From JALZKA01 sp963753385 (lineage in GTDB: Bacteria > Actinomycetota > Thermoleophilia > Solirubrobacterales > 70-9): 64,000 nt of DNA. Both the position numbers and the translations under genes were made by a program. The stretch spans positions 62,001 to 126,000 of the forward strand of contig CAVWCC010000004.1 of NCBI GenBank assembly GCA_963753385.1. Reading direction: 5' to 3'. Of the stretch, positions 1 through 8,185 are shown in pieces; the first letter of the stretch is position 1, and the number at the start of each line of letters is the position of its first letter. The notes below the pieces were generated by a model. It was not told the DNA's origin and searched no databases. It saw only the letters and a program-made list of their open reading frames with translations.

Positions 1-1
1 G

Positions 2-914
2 CACGTCGTCTGGGAGAAGTTCTGCCGCTACTTCGACGTCGAGCCGCGCATCGTCCCGCTCCAGGAGGGCAAGTACACGATCGGCCCCGAGGACGTGGAG
101 CCGCATCTCGACGAGAACACGATCGGCGTCGCCGCGGTGCTCGGCACGACCTTCACGGGCCACAGGGACGACATCACCGGCATCAATGAGCTGCTCGTCG
201 AGCGCAAGAACACGCAAGGTCACGACGTCCCGATGCACGTCGACGCCGCCAGCGGCGGCTTCGTCTGGCCGTTCCTCTACCCGGACTCCGAGTGGGATTT
301 CCGCCTCGAGCAGGTCCGCTCGATCAACGTCTCGGGGCACAAGTTCGGGCTCGTGTATCCCGGCGTCGGCTGGCTGATCTTTCGCACTCGGGACGATCTG
401 CCCGAGGACCTCGTCTTCGAGGAGAACTATCTCGGCAAGACCGACGCCACGTTCACGCTGAACTTCTCGACCGGATCGGCCATGGTCCTGGCTCAGTACT
501 ACAACCTGATCCGCTTCGGGCGGGAGGGCTACGCCTACGCGATGGGCATGATGCAGCAGAACGCGGGGGTGCTTGCGGAGCGGCTTCGCGCCGGTGGCGA
601 CTTCGAGGCTGATCGGCGAGGACGAGGAGCAGCTGCCGCTGGTCGCCTTCAAGCTCGCCGGCGACCCGGGGTACGACGAGTTCGACGTCGCCTGGCAGCT
701 ATCCGCCGAGCGCGGCTGGATGGTCCCGGCGTACACGCTGCCCCCGAACGCGCAGGACGTAACGATCATGCGCGCGCTCGTCAAGGAGACGCTCAGCCGC
801 GAGCAGGTGGACACGCTGGCCGACGACATCGACGAGGCATGCCGGACGCTCGAGAAGAAGGGCGGCGCCCACCAATCCGAGCGCGAGAAGGTCAAGAAGA
901 GCCCGAACTACTAG
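2..914 (+). CDS. gad: Glutamate decarboxylase, 5'-truncated by the window and frameshifted
   Basis: PLP enzyme that decarboxylates L-glutamate to GABA and consumes a proton, a cytosolic acid-resistance reaction. The gene starts before the window, so its N-terminal part is missing. HVDAASGGF (codons from 236) carries the Asp that contacts the PLP ring. NVSGHKFG contains the Schiff-base Lys, codon 341-343. The frame breaks near 606-609: DFE is read in one frame and RLIGEDEEQLP in the next, as if one base were inserted. Both halves follow the family in order up to the C-terminal KKSPNY, so I read it as one gene with an indel, either a sequencing error or recent damage. Its neighbours are membrane and stress genes, which fits acid stress. 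Confidence 0.88.
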
Positions 915-926
915 GCCCGTAACCGC

Positions 927-948
927 AGTTCATCCCATCAGGGTGATG
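927..948 (+). promoter_or_regulatory. Possible degenerate copy of the 22-bp activator site
   Basis: Matches 17 of 22 positions of the dyad found before three other genes (at 7129, 9747 and 9796). It lies 62 bp before the PLDc_N/SHOCT start, similar to the other spacings. The position 20 nt downstream has no good -10 hexamer, so this copy is tentative. Confidence 0.3.
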
Positions 949-1009
949 GCAGCGTCCGACGACAGGGTGTTTCATGGCAAGCCGAGCTTCGAACGAAGGG
1001 AGTGCGTGA

Positions 1010-1418
1010 GTGCTGATCGCCGAAAACAACTATCCGCTGCTCGAGGTCTTCTGGACGATCATCATCTTCTTCGCCTGGTTGATCTGGATCTGGGCCGTGA
1101 TTGCAATCCTGAGCGACGTCTTTCGCCGGCACGACATCAGGCGGATGGGGCAAGGCCGGATGGACCTTCCTGATCATCCTCATCCCGTTCCTCGGCGTGC
1201 TGATCTATCTGATCGCCCACGGCGACGACATGGCCAAGCGCAATGCGGAGCAGATGAACGTGGCGCAGAAGCAGTACGAGGAGCACATTCGCGAGGTCGC
1301 AGGCAGCAGCGGTGGTGGCGGAGCCGCGGCCGAGATCGCCAACGCGAAGTCACTGCTCGACAGCGGCGCGATCACGCAGGCCGAGTTCGACCAGATCAAG
1401 GAGAAGGCACTCGGCTGA
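1010..1418 (+). CDS. PLDc_N/SHOCT membrane protein, frameshifted
   Basis: Small membrane protein of unknown role. The N-terminal half has one hydrophobic segment (about residues 10-35). After a frame break comes a second one, LIILIPFLGVLIYLIA, then a basic/coiled stretch, a Gly linker and a C-terminal SHOCT motif (LLDSGAITQAEFDQIKEKAL). SHOCT is a short oligomerisation-type tail known from many bacterial membrane proteins. The frame changes near 1139-1141; removing one G gives the family-like DISGWGKAGW. The start is GTG at 1010. A possible regulatory dyad lies 62 bp upstream. The last 45 bp are nearly repeated as an orphan tail at 7169-7213. Confidence 0.75.
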
Positions 1419-1432
1419 TCACGAGGCCGTGA

Positions 1433-2027
1433 GTGGCTGATGAGACCCAGCCCAATGCGTCGCCGAGCCTGGGCAACGCCCTTCTCGGCGTCGCTGGGAT
1501 CGGCGCACGAGCAGTGGCGGTAGGGACGCTCGGCGCCGTTGCGGTGTGCAGGACTGCGCTTCGTCCCGTAGAGGCGGCGGGTCGTGCTGTCCTCCGCTCG
1601 CCGCCCGGGGACGCCGTCCGCCGGGAGGCAACGGCGTTGTTCGAGGTGCTCGACGAGGCGGGGCGTCGCGATCTCTCATCGTGCGCGCGCGAGCTTCGGC
1701 AGCACCCTTGATGACTCGATCGACCGTGCGATCGACGAGCTACTCGGTTCCCCGCGCAGCGAGCGAGTCATCGAGCGGATCCTGGAGAGCGAGCAGCTCT
1801 GGACGCTCGTCGACCGGATCGCGAACAGCGCCGAGGTCCTGGACGCGATCGCCAGCACCAGCGCCGGGCTCGCCGGGGAGGTCGCCGATCAGGCACGCCG
1901 GCGGACGGTGGTGGCGGACGACGTCGCCGAGCGGATCGCCAGGCGGCTGCTCAGGCGGCCGCCTCGCGAGCAGGGGACGCCGATGGACGATCCCGGCGTC
2001 GCCGAGCCGCTAGTACCGCAGCGGTGA
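1433..2027 (+). CDS. Hypothetical helical protein, frameshifted
   Basis: I do not recognise a family. Residues 1-80 are Ala/Gly/Val-rich and could be a membrane-associated helix, followed by VRREATALFEVLDEAGRRDL. In the next frame, from about 1695, comes an acidic helical part with a repeated feel (SERVIERILESEQLWTLV, then AERIARRLL). The switch between frames near 1680-1710 looks like one extra base, because the two halves together form a continuous amphipathic protein of about 195 residues. It starts with GTG 15 bp after the SHOCT gene and its stop overlaps the RDD start as GTGA, so it sits in an operon with its neighbours. Confidence 0.5.
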
Positions 2028-2518
2028 CGGAGGCAGGCTCGCCGACGCGCAGTCCGAGTCCCGAGTACGCCGGCCTCGTCACCCGCGGACTCGCTTTCGC
2101 GCTTGACGTGGTGATCGTGCAGGTGACCCTCACGATCATCGGCGCGGTCCTCGCACTGATCGTCAGTGCTTTCCAGGATGTGTCAATCGACGTCAGCACG
2201 GCAGGCGCCGTGGCCACAGCGATCGGGTGGGTCTTCATCTTCGACGCCTACCTGGTCGCGTTTTGGTCGCTGGCCGGCCAGACGCCCGGGATGCGGATCC
2301 TCGGCATCCGCGTCACGACCGCCGAGGGAGCGAACCTGAGGCCGCGTCGTGGCGTCGTCAGGCTCGCGGGCATGGTGCTCGCCGCGATTCCGCTGTTCCT
2401 GGGATATCTCCCGATCCTGACCAGTCCCAAGCGGCAGGGCTGGCACGACCGGATGGCTGGGACGGTCGTCCGCTACGTCGGCGAGGCACCCAAGCCCGAG
2501 CGACACCTGGACCGTTAG
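2024..2518 (+). CDS. RDD family membrane protein
   Basis: Integral membrane protein of the RDD family; its biochemical role is not fixed, though some members act in cation transport. The hallmarks are present: LVTRGLAFALDVVIV at the start (the Arg and Asp of RDD), three to four hydrophobic segments, GQTPGMRILGIRV in the middle, and GWHDRMAGTVVRY near the end. It has 164 residues, normal for the family. The GTG start overlaps the preceding stop (GTGA), so translation is probably coupled. Its last four bases overlap the converging K+ channel gene. Confidence 0.88.
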   Translation: MTEAGSPTRSPSPEYAGLVTRGLAFALDVVIVQVTLTIIGAVLALIVSAFQDVSIDVSTAGAVATAIGWVFIFDAYLVAFWSLAGQTPGMRILGIRVTTAEGANLRPRRGVVRLAGMVLAAIPLFLGYLPILTSPKRQGWHDRMAGTVVRYVGEAPKPERHLDR

Positions 2519-2898
2519 TCGTCGGGTTGCGGCCCGCTGCGTCGGGCTCGAATACGCCCCCGGACGCCGCCCGACTCGGCCTTCAGCTGCAGGTACTCCT
2601 CCGCGACCGAGGTCAGGAGGGCGACGAGCACGCCGAATCCGGTGAGGATGTAGACGATCGTGAAGATCTGCGTCCCATCGGAGGACGGGGTGATGTCCCC
2701 GTAGCCGACGGTCGTCAGCGTCACGATGCAGAAGTAGAGGGCCTGGATGATGCTCCAGTCCTCGAAGCGCCAGTAGAAGATCGTTCCGGTGAGTACCAGG
2801 GCGCCCGCAACGATCGGGAGCGCCTTGGTCTCGGGGTTGCGCCAAACGGCGCCGAAGGCCCGCGCGAGCTCCCGGGCTGCGAGGAGCAGCGGAATCAC
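2515..2898 (-). CDS. Two-TM potassium channel
   Basis: Ion-channel protein of the two-transmembrane type (Ion_trans_2), expected to form a tetrameric K+ pore in the cytoplasmic membrane. The selectivity filter TVGYGD is present about residues 64-69, between a first hydrophobic segment (LPIVAGALVLTGTIFYW), a pore helix (ALYFCIVTLT) and a second one (FTIVYILTGFGVLVALLT). There is no RCK/TrkA regulatory domain, only a basic tail of about 30 residues. The start is GTG. A role in ion or pH balance fits the nearby antiporter and glutamate decarboxylase. Confidence 0.9.
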   Translation of the reverse strand: MIPLLLAARELARAFGAVWRNPETKALPIVAGALVLTGTIFYWRFEDWSIIQALYFCIVTLTTVGYGDITPSSDGTQIFTIVYILTGFGVLVALLTSVAEEYLQLKAESGGVRGRIRARRSGPQPDD

Positions 2899-2967
2899 AC
2901 CGTGCTTTTCGGCACGTTGCTGCGCTCTCCTGCGCCCTGATGTGGCCCGCGCGCCTGGGCTGCTGCC

Positions 2968-4404
2968 TCAGGCTGGCTCGGATTCGGTGGCGATGCGGCC
3001 GTCGTCGGCCGCTCGCTTCAACGCCGCGAAGTCGGCCTCGTTCTGGTCGGCATACGCGTCGGAGAAACGCGCGATCGCCTGGTCGAACCGGTCTCCGCCG
3101 CCCAGATAGGCAGCGATCGCGATCCGGTCGCCGGAGCGTGCGTGGGCGCGCGCGAGAATCGCGCCGCAGAGCTGGGCGTAGGCGGTCATCGCGGACGGAG
3201 TCATCAGCTCGACCACGGCCGAGGCCTTCTGGTCCCAGAGCTGACGGACATAGAAGTCTCGCTTCTTGTCGTCCGGCCCGACGGCGCTCAACCAGCCGAG
3301 GAAGATGTCGCTCGCGGCCTGCGTCAGCCGCTGGCCCTCGACGACACGCTGGCCCTGTCGTTTGAATTCCGTGGGGGCCGTGTATGGCTCGAGCACCGAC
3401 GGCTGCGCCTCCTTGACCTGCAGGAACAGCGGATCGCTCTCGTCGCGGCCGATCAGCAACCCGATCCAGGCCCGGGTCCCGACGCTGCCGACACCGACGA
3501 CCTTGCGCGCCGTGTGCACGAGTCGGTATCCATCCAACAGGTGCCGGCGGTCCGGGAGGAGGGTCTTCCGATAGTCCGCGAGGACCGCGCTGACCCTCGC
3601 CTCGGCGGTCTCCGCCTCCTTACCGGAGAACATCTCCTCCAGCGGCACGAGCACGGGCGGATCGCTTCGGATTCGCAGTTCGCCGTCGACCCGTTCGGTG
3701 AGCTTCGAGAAGGCGCGCAGGCGGTCCTTGCGACGGGCCTTCGCGACACCGCGGTCGAATCGCTTCACCGCTTTGCCGCTGGCCTGGGCCTGGAGCAGCT
3801 CGCGGATCTGCGACGCGTCCACTCGCAGGTACCAGACCTCGAGATTGCTGACCTCGGCGAGGCGACGCATCGCTTCGCGGTAAGCCTCGGTCACGGCGAG
3901 CACGATGCCGCGGCGCTGGCGGTCGCCGAACCCGCGGTCCCTGCCCGCGATCTCGAAGCTCGCAGCGAGCCGCTTGACATCCCACTCCCAGGGCCCAGGG
4001 AGAGTCTCGTCGAAGTCGTTGATGTCGGCGACCAAGCTTCGGTCCGGCGCCGCGTAGCCGCCGAAGTTCGAAAGGTGAGCGTCACCGCAGGCCTGGACCC
4101 AGAGGCCGGAGCTCGGCGTTGCCGCCAGGTCGGCGGCCATGATCGCTGCGGCGCCGCGGTAGAAGGTGAACGGAGAAACGAGCATGCGGCCGTAGCGCAG
4201 GGGGACGAGCTCGGCGACACGGTCCGCCGCCTGACCCTCCAGCACGTCAACCGGGTCGGGTCGATCAGCCGCCGGCTCCCAATCCCCGTGGCTGGAGCGC
4301 GGCGCTTGATCGCGCACCGCCTTGCCGACGGCCTCACGCTCGCTCGGCGACATGTTCGCGGCTTGATCCGGGATGTGAGGTGCTGTCGCGGTGGCCACTA
4401 CCAC
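2968..4404 (-). CDS. DUF2252 family protein
   Basis: Member of the DUF2252 family, soluble proteins with a kinase-like fold and no assigned reaction. Family landmarks are SPFTFYRGAAAIMAADLA, CGDAHLSNFGGY (about residues 105-116), which resembles the catalytic loop of aminoglycoside-kinase-like folds, and DINDFDETLPGPWEWDVKRL. It has 478 residues, a usual length. GTG at 4404 is read here; a GTG at 4398 that overlaps the upstream stop as TAGTG is equally possible. It is the last gene of a minus-strand run with the amphi-Trp protein and the lipid kinase. Confidence 0.85.
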   Translation of the reverse strand: MVVATATAPHIPDQAANMSPSEREAVGKAVRDQAPRSSHGDWEPAADRPDPVDVLEGQAADRVAELVPLRYGRMLVSPFTFYRGAAAIMAADLAATPSSGLWVQACGDAHLSNFGGYAAPDRSLVADINDFDETLPGPWEWDVKRLAASFEIAGRDRGFGDRQRRGIVLAVTEAYREAMRRLAEVSNLEVWYLRVDASQIRELLQAQASGKAVKRFDRGVAKARRKDRLRAFSKLTERVDGELRIRSDPPVLVPLEEMFSGKEAETAEARVSAVLADYRKTLLPDRRHLLDGYRLVHTARKVVGVGSVGTRAWIGLLIGRDESDPLFLQVKEAQPSVLEPYTAPTEFKRQGQRVVEGQRLTQAASDIFLGWLSAVGPDDKKRDFYVRQLWDQKASAVVELMTPSAMTAYAQLCGAILARAHARSGDRIAIAAYLGGGDRFDQAIARFSDAYADQNEADFAALKRAADDGRIATESEPA

Positions 4405-4616
4405 TTCAACTCGATCTCGAGCTCGCGCTCGTCGGTTTCGACCTCCACCTCCACCTTCAGCTCGACCTCGTCCGGGACATGGACAGTCATCGACATCCCG
4501 CCCTGCTCGAACTTGACGTCGTTGCCCTTGGCGAGCATGCTCGCCAGCTTTCGCAGCCTACTCACGACCTCCGCGCGGCTGACCTTTTCCTTCTGCTCAA
4601 CCTCGATGATGTCCAT
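4398..4616 (-). CDS. amphi-Trp domain protein
   Basis: Small acidic protein of 72 residues matching the amphi-Trp domain: a helical N-terminal part (SRAEVVSRLRKLASMLAKG), a beta part ending in strongly alternating charges (ELKVEVEVETDERELEIEL), and the defining C-terminal KW. The function is unknown; the domain is best known from halophiles and stress-rich actinobacterial loci. Its stop overlaps the DUF2252 start and its ATG abuts the lipid kinase stop, so the three genes are almost surely co-transcribed. Confidence 0.75.
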   Translation of the reverse strand: MDIIEVEQKEKVSRAEVVSRLRKLASMLAKGNDVKFEQGGMSMTVHVPDEVELKVEVEVETDERELEIELKW

Positions 4617-5917
4617 CAGTCTCCTCCATTGGTGTTTCCAGTTGACGATTCACGCCCGACCGCGATTCGCACGAGCGAGCGCAAGCTGTCGGCGAAGCCC
4701 TCGGGCAGCTGCGCCGAGGGCGAGGCGCCGGGATGGTGAGGTGCGATGCGGACTCTCAGCACGAGCGACCGGATCGAGAACCGCAGCGGCGGCTCGAGTC
4801 GCACCGCCTCCCCGTCGATTCCCGCGGGAACGGGTCGCTCGGCGCGAACCTCGAAGGTCGGCGCGCTCCACTGCCGAACCGGTCGCTGCGGTGCGCGCCC
4901 GCCCTCGCCACGGCCCGTCTGCGCTCCCACGATCGCGATCCCGACCAGACCGTCGTCGATCGCCGGGCGTGTCCCGGAGCCGACCGCTCGGCCGAGCCGG
5001 TAGCGATTGTTCGAAACCAAAATCACGGCGCCCGAGTGATGCTCGTGCCCGTCCGGGCCCGTCCAGCTGAGGTCGAGCCCCGATCCGGACGACCCCAGAA
5101 CGTCGGGCACCGTGTCGAGCAGCGTACGCAGCTTCGCGTCGCGGTAACCGGAACGCTGGACGGCCTCGGCGTAGACCCCGAGCGAGACGTTGTTGACGAA
5201 CACACGCCCGTTCACGTCACCGAGATCGACCTGGCGCTCGCGACCGTTGACGAACGCGTCGAGGGCGCCGACGACGTCGTCGCGATCGACTCCGAGGTCG
5301 AGGGCGAAGTGGTTACGCGTCCCCGCCGGAACGCATGCGTACGGGAGATCGAGCTCGGCAGCGATCGAGGCGACGATTGCCTGCGAGCCGTCGCCGCCTG
5401 CCATCGCGAGCCCGTCCGCGCCGCGTGCGACCGCATCGCGCACGATCCGCTCGAGGTCCTGGCCCGGAGTGAGCTCGATCGGCTCGATGCCGCGTGCCCG
5501 AGCCTCGGTTGCGAGCGAGAAGCGCTCGGCCTTGCCCCCGCCGGACTTCGGATTGAAGATCAGCACCGGATGGTCGGGCGCAGGCGCAGGCCGCAGGTGG
5601 GCCGGTCGGCTGACGGCCACTCGCGCGCAGGCGCCCGCCGCAATCAGTCCGCCGACGATCAGGATGATCTCCACCGCCCGGTCCTCGATGACCAGGAGAA
5701 TCGCCGCCACGAACGCCACCGCGCCGACGGCGAGGCCCACGGCTCGGACCGCGCCTCGGCGCAGGGCCCCGTACCAGGCAACGAAGACGGCGAGGCACAG
5801 CAGGCCGAAGGTGATGAGGCCCTGCGGAAACTCCTGCACCGCCACGGCCACGGCGAGGCCCAGTGCGGCTGCGCCAATCACCAGGGCGCCAAACGCCGCG
5901 AGACGCCTGGTATTCAT
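4616..5917 (-). CDS. Membrane-anchored diacylglycerol kinase-type lipid kinase
   Basis: Lipid kinase of the DAGK catalytic family, expected to phosphorylate a diacylglycerol-like or sphingoid lipid with ATP at the membrane. Four hydrophobic segments fill residues 1-115. The catalytic part follows with NPKSGGGKAERF (about 140), AGGDGSQAIVAS (about 192; GGDGS in place of the usual GGDGT) and CVPAGTRNHFALDLG. ATG at 5917 was chosen because AAGGAG lies 10 nt upstream; the longer frame would run into the divergent phosphatase. That neighbour is a PAP2 phosphatase, so the pair could set the balance of a lipid phosphate pool. Confidence 0.87.
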   Translation of the reverse strand: MNTRRLAAFGALVIGAAALGLAVAVAVQEFPQGLITFGLLCLAVFVAWYGALRRGAVRAVGLAVGAVAFVAAILLVIEDRAVEIILIVGGLIAAGACARVAVSRPAHLRPAPAPDHPVLIFNPKSGGGKAERFSLATEARARGIEPIELTPGQDLERIVRDAVARGADGLAMAGGDGSQAIVASIAAELDLPYACVPAGTRNHFALDLGVDRDDVVGALDAFVNGRERQVDLGDVNGRVFVNNVSLGVYAEAVQRSGYRDAKLRTLLDTVPDVLGSSGSGLDLSWTGPDGHEHHSGAVILVSNNRYRLGRAVGSGTRPAIDDGLVGIAIVGAQTGRGEGGRAPQRPVRQWSAPTFEVRAERPVPAGIDGEAVRLEPPLRFSIRSLVLRVRIAPHHPGASPSAQLPEGFADSLRSLVRIAVGRESSTGNTNGGD

Positions 5918-5940
5918 ACGATCAGTGCTCCTTGGAATCC

Positions 5941-6513
5941 GTGAGTAGCGAACCACCGCCACCGCCGCGACGCCCCGCATGGCTTCGGGACGCCGAGCGC
6001 CTCGATCTCGGGGTCTACGCCGCAATCGCTCGCACGCCGACGCCCGCGCTCGACGCCGCGATGACCCGGCTCTCCGGTGCTGCCGATTATTCGCGCCTGT
6101 GGATCGCAGCGGCGGCGATCCTTGCCGCCGTCGGCGGTCCCGGAGGCAGGCGCGCCGCGGCGAGCGGCCTTGCGTCGGTCGCGGTTACGGCGACCGTCGT
6201 AAACCTCGGGATGAAGCCCCTCGGGGGCCGCCGGCGACCGGACCGCGTCGCCGAGCAGGTGCCAATCGCGCGGCAGACCAGGATGCCGGTTTCGACCGCG
6301 TTCCCCTCCGGGCATTCCGCGGCCGCGTTCGCCTTCGCGACCGGAGTCGGCCACGTGCTCCCGACGGCTGCGGTCCCGCTGCGGGGCCTCGCCGCGCTCG
6401 TCGCCTACTCGCGCGTCCACGTCGGGGTCCACTACCCCGCGGACGTCCTCACCGGCGCCCTCGCCGGGACCATGCTGGCCCAACTGACCGCACATGCGCT
6501 GAACCACCCTTGA
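5941..6513 (+). CDS. PAP2 family phosphatase
   Basis: Membrane phosphatase of the PAP2/acid-phosphatase superfamily, which dephosphorylates lipid phosphates such as phosphatidate or undecaprenyl diphosphate. All three signature parts are visible: KPLGGRRRPDR, PSGHSAAAFAFATG, and SRVHVGVHYPADVLTG with the nucleophilic His and its Asp partner. Hydrophobic segments flank them. The 190-residue length is typical. The GTG at 5941 was chosen because earlier codons would overlap the divergent lipid kinase start, only 23 bp away. Confidence 0.88.
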   Translation: MSSEPPPPPRRPAWLRDAERLDLGVYAAIARTPTPALDAAMTRLSGAADYSRLWIAAAAILAAVGGPGGRRAAASGLASVAVTATVVNLGMKPLGGRRRPDRVAEQVPIARQTRMPVSTAFPSGHSAAAFAFATGVGHVLPTAAVPLRGLAALVAYSRVHVGVHYPADVLTGALAGTMLAQLTAHALNHP

Positions 6514-6544
6514 GCCACCCGTCGACGCCGGTCTCAGGCGCGCG

Positions 6545-7054
6545 CTAGGCGGCGTCCTCCTTCGCGGCGGCCTCGATCTCGCGCTTGAGCTCCTCGGCGT
6601 CGGCGTCGATCTGCTTCTCGATCAGCTTCGTGGCGCGTGCAGCCGCCTTCTCGAGCTGCTCCTCGATCTTCGACTCGCCGATGACGATCACAGCGGCGTT
6701 CCCGGCCTCGAGCTCCTCGCCGAGCTCCTTGAGGTCGTCGCGCGAGATACCCCGTCTGAGATGTCCGATCAGCCCGCCTGCGCTCGCCCCGACGATCGCG
6801 CTCCCGAGGATCGCGGGCGGGAACACGATCCCGACCAAAGCCCCGACGCCGGCACCGGTCCAGGCACCGTGCTGGGTCGGCTTCTCGGTCTTCGTCACCC
6901 GGACCTTGCCGTCCTCCTCCTTGCGGATCACCGCGGAGTCGAAGGTTCCGATCGCGCCCATCGCGTGGAGGTCGAAGACGGCCTCGTAGTCGGCCTCGGC
7001 ATCGGTGACGTCGTCGTAGATCGCGGCGTAGAGGAACACTGGTCTGTCGGTCAT
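6545..7054 (-). CDS. DUF1269 family protein
   Basis: DUF1269 family protein of unknown reaction, frequent in actinobacterial stress loci. The N-terminal half is a ferredoxin-like alpha/beta region (FLYAAIYDDVTDAEADYEAV). A glycine-rich, probably membrane-inserted hairpin follows (GAGVGALVGIVFPPAILGSA and IVGASAGGLIGHL), then an acidic coiled C-terminus that binds nothing I can name. AAGGAAG stands before the ATG. Its promoter carries the shared 22-bp dyad 20 nt before TAGGCT, so it should be co-regulated with the two genes flanking 9700-9850. Confidence 0.85.
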   Translation of the reverse strand: MTDRPVFLYAAIYDDVTDAEADYEAVFDLHAMGAIGTFDSAVIRKEEDGKVRVTKTEKPTQHGAWTGAGVGALVGIVFPPAILGSAIVGASAGGLIGHLRRGISRDDLKELGEELEAGNAAVIVIGESKIEEQLEKAAARATKLIEKQIDADAEELKREIEAAAKEDAA

Positions 7055-7102
7055 GTCGCTTCCTTTCGACTGGCGAGCCTGATTCCAGGCGGCTACAGGT
7101 CG

Positions 7103-7150
7103 AGCCTAGGAAGGTCCCGCCGGACCTTCATCGTCCAGATCGGGTGATTT
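7103..7150 (-). promoter_or_regulatory. Dyad-controlled promoter of the DUF1269 gene
   Basis: On the minus strand, a 22-bp site (7150 to 7129) reading AATCACCCGATCTGGACGAT in its core is followed by exactly 20 nt and then TAGGCT (7108-7103) as the -10. The same layout is found at 9721-9768 and 9796-9843. The dyad takes the place of a -35 box, as at activator-dependent promoters. Confidence 0.6.
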
Positions 7151-7162
7151 GGCGTAGGGAGC

Positions 7163-7213
7163 GTGCGTGCGCAGGCCGCGTTCGACCAGATCAAGCAGAA
7201 GGCGCTCGGCTGA
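7163..7213 (+). pseudogene. Orphan SHOCT tail remnant
   Basis: A 45-bp stretch (7169-7213) that ends in a stop codon and translates to AQAAFDQIKQKALG. It differs at only five bases from the end of the SHOCT gene at 1374-1418. No upstream coding sequence belongs to it, so it looks like the leftover 3' end of a second copy. Confidence 0.55.
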
Positions 7214-7217
7214 GCCG

Positions 7218-8185
7218 CTAGACGTCCGCAGCGCAGCGGAAGCCCACGTTGCCGGTGGACGAATCGGGGGTGTTCGCCTGCCGCGCCGCTACCCGGTACC
7301 GCCGGCAATATGAGTGGTGGCAGAGATACGACCCACCCTTCTGCACGCGGGCGTCGCCCTCCGGAGGTCCCTGGGGGTCGCGCCGCCGGTCGTGCAGGCG
7401 GAACTCGGCCGAGAAGCTGTCCGCGACCCACTCCCACACGTTCCCGGTGCTGTTGAGGAGCCCGTAGCCGTTGGCCGGAAATTCGTCGGTGGGACAGGTG
7501 CCGAGGTACCCGTCAGCCTTGTGTTCTCGGCGGGGAAGCGCCCCTGCCAGACGTTCATGCGATGCTCACCGTCCGGCTCGAGCTCGTCGCCCCACGGGAA
7601 GGCCTTTCCGGCGAGTCCGCCCCGGGCCGCGACCTCCCACTCCGCCTCGGTCGGCAGGCGTACACCGGCCCACCCGCAGTAGGCGAGCGCGTCGTTCCAG
7701 CTGAGGTGGACGACCGGGTGATCGACGCGGCCCTCGAGGTCGGATTGCGGCCCCTCGGGATGGGACCATAACGCGCCCTCCACCTGCCGCCACCACGGCG
7801 CCGCGGCAACGCCTCGGGTCGGGGGAAAGTCGTCGGGCAAGAGCCCGCCGAACACGAACGACCATCCGAAGCGCTCGGCCTCAGTCTCGAATCCGGTCAC
7901 CTCGGCGAACTCGCCGAAGCGCTCGTTCGTGAGCGCGCAGCGGTCGATCAGGAATGGCGAGACCTCGACCTCGCGCACGTGCTCCCCGTCGTCGGGATAG
8001 GTGAAACGATCGTCGCTGCCGATCGTGAACGTCCCACCCTCCAGGGCGACCATGTTCTCGGTGGCAGGCTGCGCGCGCATCCCAGCCGGCGGGTCGATCG
8101 TCGTCGGCTCAGACTGTCGATCGCCCCCGCGCGAAGGGCTACAGCAGCGTTCTCCGTCCACGGTCCGACTGTAGCGGCGGTTCAT
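7218..8185 (-). CDS. Formylglycine-generating enzyme, frameshifted
   Basis: Oxidase of the SUMF1/FGE family that converts the Cys of CxPxR motifs in sulfatases to C-alpha-formylglycine, using copper and oxygen. The N-terminal part has MVALEGGTFTIGSDD and LPTEAEWEVAARGG. The C-terminal part has NVWEWVADSFS and GGSYLCHHSYCRRYR. The two Cys there (codons about 7320-7322 and 7305-7307) align with the catalytic pair of the human and Streptomyces enzymes, which separates true FGE from general SUMF1-like proteins. One base is missing at 7520/7521; restoring it joins ENT to KADGYLGTCPTDEF. The start at 8185 overlaps the antiporter stop (ATGA); ATG 8080 is an alternative. No sulfatase is encoded in the window. 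Confidence 0.9.

Noticed and set aside
3142..5070. Long plus-strand open frame of 642 codons opposite DUF2252 and the lipid kinase
   Set aside because: It is antisense to two genes with clear family motifs, has no recognisable domain, and is a by-product of high GC content.
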